From positions 1 to 28,534 of IMG/VR virus record IMGVR_UViG_3300010885_038240: a DNA stretch of 28,534 nucleotides, one strand, 5' to 3'. The notes below the pieces were generated by a model that had not been told where the DNA came from, made no database searches, and saw nothing but the letters and a program-made list of their open reading frames with translations. A program made the translations under genes and the position numbers. Origin of the DNA: a virus. Of this stretch, positions 1 through 8,900 are shown piece by piece. Each line of letters begins with the position of its first letter. Within the stretch, counting starts at the first letter, position 1.

Positions 1-70
1 ACAACATATCCTTGTTGTTTAGGTAATTAACTTTTGCTGTCATTAGATGAGTCCTCGTAAGTTACATTAT
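1..70. other. Leader region, no complete gene
   Basis: All three forward frames hit a stop within the first 30 bases (20-22, 24-26, 28-30), so any upstream + strand gene must end by base 30. I cannot tell which frame is the true one. The rest, up to the promoter module, holds nothing I can assign. ACAAC at 1-5 can pair with GTTGT at 14-18, but this is short and AT-rich and is not called as a terminator. Confidence 0.5.
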
Positions 71-72
71 AA

Positions 73-101
73 ACTACGCACTTATTAAAGTCAAATAAAT
101 A
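73..101 (+). promoter_or_regulatory. T4-type late promoter P1 with upstream element
   Basis: AATAAATA at 94-101 matches the T4-type late promoter box (TATAAATA in T4, NATAAATA in marine T4 relatives), which is read by the phage sigma factor gp55. Exactly 21 bases upstream (start to start) lies ACTACGCACTTATT (73-86), which is almost identical to the element at the same distance in front of the gp6-like gene. The box ends 20 bases before the ATG at 121, so the leader would be very short and carry the AGGAG ribosome site at 109-113. The box assignment rests on motif and position; the role of the upstream element is inferred. Confidence 0.75.
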
Positions 102-120
102 GAGTATCAGGAGATACATT

Positions 121-1140
121 ATGGGTATTGATTTAGGTGCCGGTTTAACGTCGTCGCTAAGTAATATTGGCAATTTGGCCAGTGCAGGAGCCAACGGATT
201 TAACGCCGCTAGTAATTTAAGTTCTGCATTTTCTGCAGGACTCGCATCTCCAGGCGGCCTTGCCAGTGCAATCCGTAGTGTAAATTTGCCCGCGGCCGGA
301 GAGGCAATTGGTGATATTTTAGGAGCTATTAGTGCTTTCACAGAAGATACCTATGCTAATGATTGGAGAGTTAGGCTAAGTTTGGCAAACTGGACTAGTT
401 TTAAATCAAGTCCTGTACTAACACCATTAAAAGATTCGGGTGGTTTAATATTTCCGTATACTCCTAAGATTAATATTCATAGCGGTGCAACTTATACTCA
501 AATTGAAACTGTTCATACCAATTATAAGTTCCAAGCATTTAAAAATAGCGACCCAGGAACAATTAAAATAACAGCACCAATGTATGTGTCGGATCCTACC
601 GAAGGATTGTACTGGATTGCTATGGTGCATTATTTAAGAAGTTTAACCAAAATGTTCACAGGAAATGATCCTAAAGCCGGTAACCCACCTCCTATCATTA
701 TGTTAAATGGATACGGCAATTATGTTTTTAAAAATGTTCCTGTAGTAGTTACTGCAATGGATGTTGCCTTAGAAGACAAATGTGATTATATCGGAGTTAA
801 TGTTGTTGGAAGTGCAGCCGGAAATGTTGAAGGCACAGCTGATGCAATTGGCAATTTGGCCAGCACAATAGGTGGTGCATTTGGTGGTGCTCTTGGCGGA
901 GCAGTTGGATCAGCAACATCTATTATCAGTAGTGTGGCTGGCGGTGTAGGCCAAGTTGCAGGATTATTAGGCAGTTTTGGAATAGGTGGTGCTATCAGTG
1001 GCGGCGTCACGCATGTGCCTACTAGAAGTACATTTAGTGTAACGCTACAACCTATCTACAGTAGAACCAGTGCCCGTAAATTTAGCCTTGACAGATTTGT
1101 TACTGGCGGCTATCTTAATAATAATTTTGGATATATTTAA
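121..1140 (+). CDS. 48: Baseplate tail-tube cap protein, gp48-like
   Basis: A 339-residue protein, close in length to T4 gp48 (364) and gp54 (320). These proteins sit on the baseplate hub and start or cap the tail tube. The core from about residue 75 (NDWRVRLSL) through FPYTPKINI, SNYKFQAF-type (here TNYKFQAF), YLRSLTKMF, PPPIIMLNGYG and CDYIGVN is the pattern I recognise from gp48 of T4-like marine phages. Two Gly/Ala/Ser-rich blocks flank it, at residues 5-60 and 228-295. The second contains a glycine zipper (GGAFGGALGGAVG, residues 251-263). The C-terminus (about 300-339) returns to a structured strand-rich segment. The start is supported by AGGAG at 109-113, seven bases ahead. It is the first gene after promoter P1 and is followed two bases later by the gp53-like gene. 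A gp54-type assignment is the main alternative. Confidence 0.8.
   Translation: MGIDLGAGLTSSLSNIGNLASAGANGFNAASNLSSAFSAGLASPGGLASAIRSVNLPAAGEAIGDILGAISAFTEDTYANDWRVRLSLANWTSFKSSPVLTPLKDSGGLIFPYTPKINIHSGATYTQIETVHTNYKFQAFKNSDPGTIKITAPMYVSDPTEGLYWIAMVHYLRSLTKMFTGNDPKAGNPPPIIMLNGYGNYVFKNVPVVVTAMDVALEDKCDYIGVNVVGSAAGNVEGTADAIGNLASTIGGAFGGALGGAVGSATSIISSVAGGVGQVAGLLGSFGIGGAISGGVTHVPTRSTFSVTLQPIYSRTSARKFSLDRFVTGGYLNNNFGYI
166..182 (+). repeat. 17-base direct repeat, copy 1
   Basis: ATTGGCAATTTGGCCAG occurs here and again, identically, at 847-863 in the same gene and the same reading frame, encoding IGNLAS in both Gly/Ala-rich blocks of the tube-cap protein. Confidence 0.85.
847..863 (+). repeat. 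17-base direct repeat, copy 2
   Basis: Second exact copy of ATTGGCAATTTGGCCAG (first at 166-182). It introduces the glycine-zipper block of the tube-cap protein. This may be a relic of an internal duplication of the Gly/Ala-rich segment. Confidence 0.85.
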
Positions 1141-1142
1141 TC

Positions 1143-1445
1143 ATGTCTGCTAACTATAAAAATACCAGTCCGTGGTATAATACTATTACTACTAAAAATT
1201 ATTTAGATGTACTGGCAATTCGACCTGTTAGTTCAGAAACAGATGATTTTTTATATACTATTGAAAGCCAATATACATATCGTCCAGATTTGTTGGCATT
1301 TGACTTATATGGTGATTCTGCATTGTGGTGGGTTTTTATACAGCGTAATCTTGACGTACTACAAGATCCTATATTTGATTTTGTTCCTGGCAAAAAAATA
1401 TATATTTGTAAGAATAGTAGTTTAAAAATAGCACTGGGATTGTAA
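1143..1445 (+). CDS. 53: Short baseplate wedge protein, gp53-like
   Basis: A 100-residue protein. Residues about 42-82 (RPDLLAFDLYGDSALWWVF, then LDVLQDPIFDFVPGKKIYI) match the conserved core of T4 gp53 (RPEELANAIYGNPQLYWVL) and end in a LysM-like GKKIYI strand. In T4, gp53 is a wedge protein that joins the wedges around the hub. T4 gp53 has 196 residues, so this version keeps only the core and lacks the long C-terminal half, as in other compact relatives. It begins two bases after the stop of the tube-cap gene and ends two bases before the next ATG. Only a weak TTGGA lies ahead of it at 1127-1131, so translational coupling is likely. An overlapping frame at 1207-1425 is a shadow. Confidence 0.8.
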   Translation: MSANYKNTSPWYNTITTKNYLDVLAIRPVSSETDDFLYTIESQYTYRPDLLAFDLYGDSALWWVFIQRNLDVLQDPIFDFVPGKKIYICKNSSLKIALGL

Positions 1446-1447
1446 TC

Positions 1448-3652
1448 ATGGGATTGTTAGATCAAGCAACGACAGCAATAGCTAGTATTAAAACTGCGGT
1501 TACTTCTTTGGGATCTGCTACTGGATTAACATCTACATTTAATAGTGTTACTGGTCTGTTTGGAAATACTAGCGAATTTTTTACAACACTAACTGATGTT
1601 ACATTACCGATGCCTAATCCTTTATTTGATTATGCAAGCTACGATTATTTATTAGGTATTGGATGTTTATCAAACAACGAAGCTAACGATCCAAATACTA
1701 CATACATGTCTGGTAGCAAAGTTGAATTAATTTGTAAATCTGCAAATGCTGATCCTGATAATCGAGTAGACACTCCTTACGGAAAATTTGATTTTTTTAT
1801 AGATGATTTAAAACTTGATCTTCAAATTGGCTTTGAAAATAATTTAAATTCTAACGTAACTAATATATCATTTCAAATTACTGAACCTTACAGTATGGGC
1901 ATGCTTACAATAGCAATGCAATACCTCGCTGCTAAAAAAGGACACACAAATTGGAGAGATGCACCTTGGTTACTAACTATGGAATTTAGGGGAAATACAG
2001 AAAGTGGAAAAATTTTATCTATTCCTAAAACTTTTCGTGCAATTCCATTTAATATAAAAAACATAAACATGCGAGTTAAAGAAACTGGAGCTGTATACCA
2101 TATAGAAGCTATGCCAACTAGTCAAGCAACACTATCTGACTCTGCCGCTAAATTATCAAACGACGTATCAATATCAGGAGCATCGGTATTACAAATACTT
2201 CAAACGGGCGAAAAAAGTCTCCAAGTAGCACTTAATAAACGTGCCGCTTTGTTGGTAGAAAATAATCCAACCGCTGTACCTGATGAGTATATTATAACTT
2301 TTCCAAAAACACTTGCATCAAAAACCCCAGCAATATCCGCAGATGCTGGAGCAACAACTGCATCTTCTAGGGAAGCGATTAATAAATTAATCGGAGTAAC
2401 CAAAGGCGAAACTGGTCGCCTCGAACAAAATGCTGATGATGTAAATGAAATTGGTTTAGCAATATTAAGTTTTGACAAAGCCAATGCAGGAACGCCGGCA
2501 GTGTCATCACCTAACGATGTATACGATAAAACATCAAATACATTCTTCAAAGGAAAGAATTTTAGTGATCCTAAATCAAGCGATTTTAAATTTAATCAAA
2601 ATCATGATATTCCAAATGCTATCAATCAAGTAATACTAAAAAGTGTATTCCCAAATAAAGCTCTTGACGGAAAAACAGATGATAAAGGATTTATAGGTTG
2701 GTGGAGAATTGACTGCCAAAAATTTGAAATATCAACTGAGGCTAATAATGCTATAACAGGTACTAAACCACTAGTGTATGTTTACAGAGTTGTGCCGTAT
2801 GATGTTCATTCCAGCAAGATGATTACTGTCAACACAAAGGGCCCTGGTTTTTATGAGCTTGCAAAACAAACAGTTAAAGAATACAACTACATATACACTG
2901 GTAAAAATGTTGATATTATAAACTTTGACATATATTTTGAAAATGGATTTTTTACAGCTATGTCTTCTGACTTTCTTAATAAAGGTGCAGATACAGTAAC
3001 AATTGACCAAGTTGGAGATGAAACTTCTACCGACCCTAACAAGGAAGTTGTTGCACCTCTTGGAACAGGAAGGCCTCCTGATCAAAAACTTGGAGTTATG
3101 CCAGGCATTGTAAGATTTTTAAAAACATTAACCAATACTGATCAAAAGGGCGGAAGTGGTCCGGATACTCCGTCAGTACGTACTGCCCGCCTTTTCCACG
3201 ATGCAGTGACCCGATCAAATTCAAGTTCAATGACAACTTTAGAAATGGAAATTATCGGAGATCCTTATTATATTGCACATAGCGGAATGGGTAACTGGAC
3301 AGGACAGTCAACTACCAATAGCACTAATTTACTTGATGACGGATCGATAAACTGGCAAAATGGTGAAGTTGACATCCTTATTAATTTTAGAACTCCGCTT
3401 GATATAAATCAAGCAACAGGTTTATATCAATTTGCTCCTCCTACTGCAAGTGCTCCGTTAATTTCGTGGAGTGGACTTTACCATGTTACAAATATTGTTT
3501 GTAAATTCCAAAAAGGACAATTCACGCAACAGTTAAAAGGACAACGTCGACCCTACCAAGAACTAAACACGGAAGGTGCATCTGATGGTAGTAACGGAAT
3601 TCTAAATAGTTCAAGAGCACCGGTTAAACAAATAAAAGACCCCACAGAGTAA
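1448..3652 (+). CDS. Probable baseplate hub protein (734 aa)
   Basis: Residues 1-45 are an Ala/Ser/Thr-rich amphipathic stretch like the one at the start of the tube-cap protein. A first structured domain lies around residues 60-230 (FFIDDLKLDLQIGFENNL, ITEPYSMGMLTIAMQYLA). A second lies around 440-510 (YRVVPYDVHSS, YNYIYTGKNVDIINFDIYF, FFTAMSS). A third lies around 580-720 (SSMTTLEMEIIGDPYYI, then DILINFRTPLDINQATGLY and a strand-rich end with KGQFTQQLKG). The IGDPYYI and GLYHVTNIVCKF patterns resemble hub or tail-tip proteins of the gp27 / P2 gpD type. The gene directly before gp5 would suit a hub that carries the spike. It is much longer than T4 gp27 (391), so extra domains are fused or inserted. 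GGGA at 1436-1439 may serve as ribosome site. The family call is from pattern and position only; another large structural protein is possible. Confidence 0.55.
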   Translation: MGLLDQATTAIASIKTAVTSLGSATGLTSTFNSVTGLFGNTSEFFTTLTDVTLPMPNPLFDYASYDYLLGIGCLSNNEANDPNTTYMSGSKVELICKSANADPDNRVDTPYGKFDFFIDDLKLDLQIGFENNLNSNVTNISFQITEPYSMGMLTIAMQYLAAKKGHTNWRDAPWLLTMEFRGNTESGKILSIPKTFRAIPFNIKNINMRVKETGAVYHIEAMPTSQATLSDSAAKLSNDVSISGASVLQILQTGEKSLQVALNKRAALLVENNPTAVPDEYIITFPKTLASKTPAISADAGATTASSREAINKLIGVTKGETGRLEQNADDVNEIGLAILSFDKANAGTPAVSSPNDVYDKTSNTFFKGKNFSDPKSSDFKFNQNHDIPNAINQVILKSVFPNKALDGKTDDKGFIGWWRIDCQKFEISTEANNAITGTKPLVYVYRVVPYDVHSSKMITVNTKGPGFYELAKQTVKEYNYIYTGKNVDIINFDIYFENGFFTAMSSDFLNKGADTVTIDQVGDETSTDPNKEVVAPLGTGRPPDQKLGVMPGIVRFLKTLTNTDQKGGSGPDTPSVRTARLFHDAVTRSNSSSMTTLEMEIIGDPYYIAHSGMGNWTGQSTTNSTNLLDDGSINWQNGEVDILINFRTPLDINQATGLYQFAPPTASAPLISWSGLYHVTNIVCKFQKGQFTQQLKGQRRPYQELNTEGASDGSNGILNSSRAPVKQIKDPTE

Positions 3653-3664
3653 ACCTTACATAAT

Positions 3665-5467
3665 ATGTCAAACAATTCAAACGATTATAATTATAGTTCA
3701 AAACATGATGAGCCTGGTAAGCCAGGCCCGTTCCTTGCCAAAATAATAAGCCATTTAGATACAACTTATATGGGTATACTACAAGTTGAAATTTTAAGGC
3801 CATCCGGTAATCTTACATCAGAGTCAGAAATACATCAAGTAAGTTATATGAGTCCTTTTTACGGAGTAACTAGTGCTAAACATTTAATTGGAGAACCCGG
3901 CCGCAAAGAAGACGACATATATAATAACACACAAAAATCATACGGAATGTGGATGATACCTCCCGATGTAGGAAGTCTTGTAGTTGTAATTTTTATTGAC
4001 GGCGACCCACGAAGAGGTTATTGGATAGGCTGTGTTCAAGATGAAGGTGCAAATTTTATGCTGCCTGGTCTTGCTTCCACTCAAAAAGTTTCTGAGGATG
4101 TAGACCCTGATGCCAAAGATCGATATGGTAGAGTTCCTGTAGCAGAATATAATAAAAAAATACAAAGTACAGAAAATCCTGATGCTTCTCAAGCATTAAA
4201 ACCACGACACCCGTTTGCTGATGTATTAAAAACTCAAGGATTGTTGTTTGATGATATCAGAGGAATTACATCTTCCAGTGCTAGACGAGAAGTTCCTAGT
4301 ATGGTATTTGGAATTAGCACTCCTGGCCCGATAGATAAACGTCCTGAAAATTATAAAGGCGGAAAAAATCCAAAAGCCCAGCAGGGGCGTATTGGAAGCG
4401 ACGAGAACAAGGTTGATAATGCATTTGTAAGCCGGTTAGGCGGCACAACTTTTGTAATGGACGACGGTGACGATAGGTTTTTACGTAAAACCAATGCAAG
4501 TGACGGCCCTCCTAAATATGCAGGTGTAGAAAATTCTGAAACAGACGGCAACGTTACTATTCCACATAACGAATTAGTTAGAATTAGGACCCGCACCGGA
4601 CATCAGATTCTTTTTCACAACAGCGAAGATTTAATTTATATTACCAATGCAAGAGGAACAAGTTGGATTGAATTAACTAGCGATGGTAAAATTGATATCT
4701 TTGCACAAGACAGTATTAGTGTGCATACCGCCAACGATTTAAATTTCTATGCAGATAGGGATATCAATATTGAAGCTAAACGAAATTTAAACATTAAAGT
4801 TGGTAAAGAAATGCACACCCATGTGCTTAAAGATCATATATTGATTGTTGATGAAAATCAAAAAATTCATGTTAAAATGGATGTAGATAAAATTTACGAA
4901 AAAAACTATAAACATCATATATTAAAAAAAGTAGACTTATTATATGACGATAGCTACTTGCAGAAAGTAGGAAAAGATTTTGATCTTAACGTCGTCGGCC
5001 ACAATTTTCAAACTTCGGGTGGCTCAAACGAAACTAAAGCCGGCGGAAACATAGTAGAAACTGGATCACAAATTCATATGAACGGCCCATCGGCCACAAC
5101 CGCTAGCCTTGCTAAAAAAGCAACTCCGCCGCAGCGATTGAAACTACACAAGCTATCAATTGAAACAGGCAAGTACGATGCTACTACACTTCCTCCAACA
5201 ATTATGCGTCGAGTTATTACAACTGAACCATATGTATATCACGAAAATGTAGATCCGAGTAAAGTTAAAACTGAAAAAACCGATAGGGATATCGACGGCC
5301 GATATGAAGATACAGATGAAAATCAACTTAATAAACAAAGTACCTTTAGCGAAACAATGCTAACTCCTCCAGATTTATGGAAAACATATTCAACTGGGCC
5401 TGACGACACATTTACAGTTAGACCGCCGCCAGCAACACAACAAGAACAAAAAGAGGCAGGACCATAA
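3665..5467 (+). CDS. 5: Baseplate hub spike, gp5-like, without lysozyme domain
   Basis: A 600-residue central spike protein. Residues about 20-130 form the gp5/VgrG-type OB-fold (GPFLAKIISHLDTTYMGILQ, MWMIPPDVGSLVVVIFIDGD, YWIGCVQDEGANFMLPG). Residues about 255-310 (RLGGTTFVMDDGDDRF, ELVRIRTRTGHQILFHNSED) lead into a triple beta-helix-like run at 310-475 of alternating strands (IDIFAQDSISVHT, DINIEAKRNLNIKVGKE, YLQKVGKDFDLNV). In T4 gp5 a lysozyme domain sits between OB-fold and helix; here that linker (130-255) is Asp/Lys/Pro-rich and shows no lysozyme pattern. A charged Pro/Thr/Glu-rich tail of about 125 residues follows the helix. No clear ribosome site precedes the ATG. The stop overlaps the next start (TAATG), indicating coupled translation with the gp25-like gene. 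Confidence 0.83.
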   Translation: MSNNSNDYNYSSKHDEPGKPGPFLAKIISHLDTTYMGILQVEILRPSGNLTSESEIHQVSYMSPFYGVTSAKHLIGEPGRKEDDIYNNTQKSYGMWMIPPDVGSLVVVIFIDGDPRRGYWIGCVQDEGANFMLPGLASTQKVSEDVDPDAKDRYGRVPVAEYNKKIQSTENPDASQALKPRHPFADVLKTQGLLFDDIRGITSSSARREVPSMVFGISTPGPIDKRPENYKGGKNPKAQQGRIGSDENKVDNAFVSRLGGTTFVMDDGDDRFLRKTNASDGPPKYAGVENSETDGNVTIPHNELVRIRTRTGHQILFHNSEDLIYITNARGTSWIELTSDGKIDIFAQDSISVHTANDLNFYADRDINIEAKRNLNIKVGKEMHTHVLKDHILIVDENQKIHVKMDVDKIYEKNYKHHILKKVDLLYDDSYLQKVGKDFDLNVVGHNFQTSGGSNETKAGGNIVETGSQIHMNGPSATTASLAKKATPPQRLKLHKLSIETGKYDATTLPPTIMRRVITTEPYVYHENVDPSKVKTEKTDRDIDGRYEDTDENQLNKQSTFSETMLTPPDLWKTYSTGPDDTFTVRPPPATQQEQKEAGP

Positions 5468-5910
5468 TGAGCTCAAACGCTAATCTATATAAAAAAATAA
5501 CACTACCAGCCAATAATAATATAGAGTCTGTTAGACCAAAGATGTACAAGGGATTTAGTACGGTTAATACTAATACTGAAAATTATAATTTATACGATTT
5601 TGAATTGATTAAACAGGACTTGTTTAATCATTTTTACACACGCCAGGGAGAAAGATTGATGCAACCTGAGTTTGGAACAGTAATTTGGGACTTGTTATTT
5701 GAACCACTAACGCCTGAAGTAAAAGATATAATATTAAAAAATGTTAATACAATCATTAATTACGATCCTAGGATTAAAGCTGAAAATGTCGTAGTAACAG
5801 GATATGATCAGGGTGTACAAATTCAATGTACACTAACATTTCTTGCTTATAATATTCAACAAACGCTACAATTAAGATTTGACCAAGCTAACGGCTTGAT
5901 GGCACAATAA
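5467..5910 (+). CDS. 25: Baseplate wedge protein gp25-like (GPW/gp25 family)
   Basis: A 147-residue protein (T4 gp25: 132). The GPW/gp25 domain covers about residues 42-140: YDFELIKQDLFNHFYTRQGE, RLMQPEFGTVIWDLLFEPL, then the helix into NYDPRIKAENVVV and the strands QIQCTLTFLAYNIQQTLQLRF. Members of this family (also TssE of type VI secretion) carry an E-P-R core motif; here it is DPR at residues 100-102. In T4, gp25 is the inner wedge piece that helps nucleate the tail sheath. The start overlaps the stop of the spike gene by one base, with AGGA at 5458-5461 five bases ahead. It ends the first transcription unit; promoter P2 begins at its stop codon. Confidence 0.92.
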   Translation: MSSNANLYKKITLPANNNIESVRPKMYKGFSTVNTNTENYNLYDFELIKQDLFNHFYTRQGERLMQPEFGTVIWDLLFEPLTPEVKDIILKNVNTIINYDPRIKAENVVVTGYDQGVQIQCTLTFLAYNIQQTLQLRFDQANGLMAQ

Positions 5911-5939
5911 ACTACGTACTTATTGATATAAAATAAATA
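5911..5939 (+). promoter_or_regulatory. T4-type late promoter P2 with upstream element
   Basis: AATAAATA at 5932-5939 is the late promoter box. ACTACGTACTTATT at 5911-5924 differs from the P1 element by one base and has the same 21-base offset to its box. Together with the preceding TAA (here the stop of the gp25-like gene) 16 of 17 bases agree with P1. The box ends 17 bases before the ATG at 5956, and AGGA at 5946-5949 is the ribosome site. Confidence 0.78.
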
Positions 5940-5955
5940 CACGATAGGATACATC

Positions 5956-8900
5956 ATGAGTTCAACTGATAGACAAAATAATTTATTAATTAGCGAAGAC
6001 TGGAAGAAAATTTATCAGTCATTCCGCAATGCAGATTTCCAAAGCTATGACTTTGAAAACTTGCGTAGGACCATGATTACGTACTTGCGTACAAATTATC
6101 CTGAAGATTTTAACGATTATATTGAGTCTAGCGAATACCTTGCCCTAGTGGATCTTATTGCATTCTTGGGCCAAAGCATAGCTTTCCGTGTTGACTTAAA
6201 TGCCCGCGAAAACTTCTTAGAATTAGCAGAACGTCGAGAAAGCGTCTTAAGATTAGCACGTTTGGTAAGTTATAATGCCAAACGAAATATGCCAGCACAG
6301 GGCCTTTTAAAGTTTAATACAATTCGCACTAGCGAAACTGTTGTTGACTCTAATGGTAGGAATTTAGCCGGACAAATCATAACTTGGAATGACCCAGCAA
6401 ACAGTAATTGGTACGATCAGTTTATTAAAATAATGAATGCTGCCATGAGTTCTAATCAACAATTTGGAAATCCTAGCGACAAAGCTACAATATACGGGAT
6501 TCCAACAAGCCAATATAGATTCCAAGGCGCCAATACAGACATTCCGATTTATACGTTTTCTAAATCGGTAGCCGGCCGCAATATGAATTTTGAAATTACT
6601 AGCACAACATTTAGCGGTAAAGATTACATTTATGAAGAATCTCCTAAAATTGGCAATTACCCAGCGTGTATTTACAAGGAAGATGGCCACGGTGCAAGTA
6701 GTCCGGGTACTGGATTCTTTTTTAATTTTACACAAGGAACTTTAAATGCTGGCTCTTTTACAATTTCACAACCGAGTTCAACTGAATCTGTTGATTTAGC
6801 AACCACTAATATTAATAATAACGATGTGTGGTTGTATAGGTTATCCGAAACCGGCGCCGAATCTGAATTATGGACAAAAATTCCTAGTCTCGAAGGTAAT
6901 AATGTAATTTACAATAGCCTTAATAAAAATATTAGAAATATATATGCTGTGATTACAAAGGCAAACGATGCTGTTAGTCTAGCATTTAGCGATGGAACAT
7001 TTGGGAATTTACCGCTCGGCACTTTTAGAACTTACTACAGGGTTAGCAACGGACTTAGCTATGTTATCAATCCCGCTGATATTAGAAATATTTCTATCTC
7101 AATTCCTTATATTTCAAAAAAAGGACAAACTGAATCGCTACTAATTTCATTAAACCTTCCTACTTCTATTTCTAATTCAGATATTGCTGAAACTAATGCA
7201 TCTATTAAAGCAAATGCACCAGCAACATATTACACACAAAATAGAATGATTACTGCGGAAGATTATAATATTAGTCCGTTGTCAGTTACACAACAAGCCG
7301 CTAAGATTAAAGCAGTTAACAGAACTGCTAGTGGAATTAGTCGATATTTTGATCTTAAAGATCCTACGGGAAAATATAGTTCAACTAATTTGTATGCTAA
7401 CGACGGCGTAATATATCAAGATTCTTATATACAATATACAAAATTTAATTATGTAACTAAAACTGATATTGAAGGAATTATAAGAAATACTGTTTATGAT
7501 ATTATTAAAAATTCTGATTTAAGAAATTTTTATTATTCTAATAATGTTACTTTTTTATCTGCAAGTCTTCCTATTGCATGGTATAGACAAACAGCAGATA
7601 GCAATTCTTCTACCGGTTATATAGGTGATATTTTGGATAATAACGTTGCTTATGCTGTAGGATCGTATACTTCTACCGATTTAAAATATCTTACTCCAGG
7701 GTCATTAATCAAATTTTTGCCACCAACAGGAAAGTATTTTGATTCAACTAATGGAAACACATTGGTAGCAATTCCAGCAGGATATACTACTGCGGATAAG
7801 CCTGGTGCATTATCTTATATTTGGGCAGAAGTGATATCTGTAAACAATGCAGGAACAGACTTATTGCAAACTGAAGGCCCAATAACTTTAAATCAAATTA
7901 TTCCGTCAAGTGCAAAAATTATACAGATTATCCCTAAGTTAGCTACGTCTTTAAGTACCTCAGTGATTTCAACCATGATTGATTTAATCTATTCTAACAG
8001 GCCTTTTGGTTTGCGATATAATACTGTTATACAATCGTGGCAATTAGTTTTTGAAACTAATTTAGATCAGACTAGTGCATTTAGTCTAAGTAAACAAGGT
8101 AATAACACTAATAAAAATCAAGATTCAAGCTGGATATTGATGTTTACTACTGATAACGAATATTATACTATAACTACTCGCTTGCTAAGATATGTTTTTG
8201 AAAGCGATAAAGAAACTCGATTCTATTTTGATGACAATGTTCGAATTTATGACAATACTTCTAACTCTGTAGTTAGTGATACAATTAATATTTTAAGTAT
8301 TAATACTAAACCTTCAAGCATTACACCGTTTACGACAGATTTATCTTGGGATGTTATTTCTTCTTATAGCGGAATGGATGGGTATATTGATAATAAAAAA
8401 TTAGTAGTGTCTTTTCAAGATAGTGATAATAATGGAGTAGTTGACAATCCGCAACTGTTTTTAGATATTGTCTCTTCAAATGGTATTGATTTAGCATTAT
8501 ATATTGTACAAGAAAAATATTCAATCTCAGCCGGCCAAGAAGACTATCGATATGTTAGTAATGAAAATAATAAAATATTGATTTTAAACTCGCAACCTAG
8601 GTCTTTTGTAGGCTATAAAGACGGACAATACTTTTATTTTGCAGATACTGGAGTTGTAAAAGTCTACAATGCTACACTTGGTATTGCTCAACCAACGCTT
8701 GATTATAAAGTTTATCCAGGCAGAGACAATTTAAAATTTCAATATACCCATAGTGCTGATTATGAATCAAGAATTGATCCTGGCGCAAGCAACATCATTG
8801 ACATTTATGTTTTGACTAAGGCATACGATACACAATTTAGGCAATGGATTGATGGTGCTACTACAGTACAACCATTACCCCCAAGTTCCGCCGAATTGTA

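Noticed and set aside
1-18. Possible hairpin ACAAC...GTTGT followed by TTT as a terminator
   Set aside because: Only five AT-rich pairs with an eight-base loop and a short T run; it begins at the window edge so its full extent is unknown.
43-66. GATGAGTCC resembling part of a hammerhead ribozyme core
   Set aside because: The partner GGAC-GAAA strand and the flanking stems are absent.
27-341. Reverse-strand frame of 104 codons over the leader and start of the tube-cap gene
   Set aside because: It is antisense to a well-supported gene and its promoter, has a low-complexity Ala/Pro/Leu composition from reading Gly/Ala-rich codons backwards, and no ribosome site or family pattern.
1207-1425. 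Forward frame of 72 codons within the gp53-like gene
   Set aside because: The gp53 core motif is in the other frame over the same bases; this one is a shadow with no ribosome site.
4050-4430. A lysozyme domain inside the gp5-like spike
   Set aside because: The linker between OB-fold and beta-helix has no Glu-8xAsp-5xThr-type lysozyme arrangement and is Pro/Lys/Asp-rich and likely unstructured.
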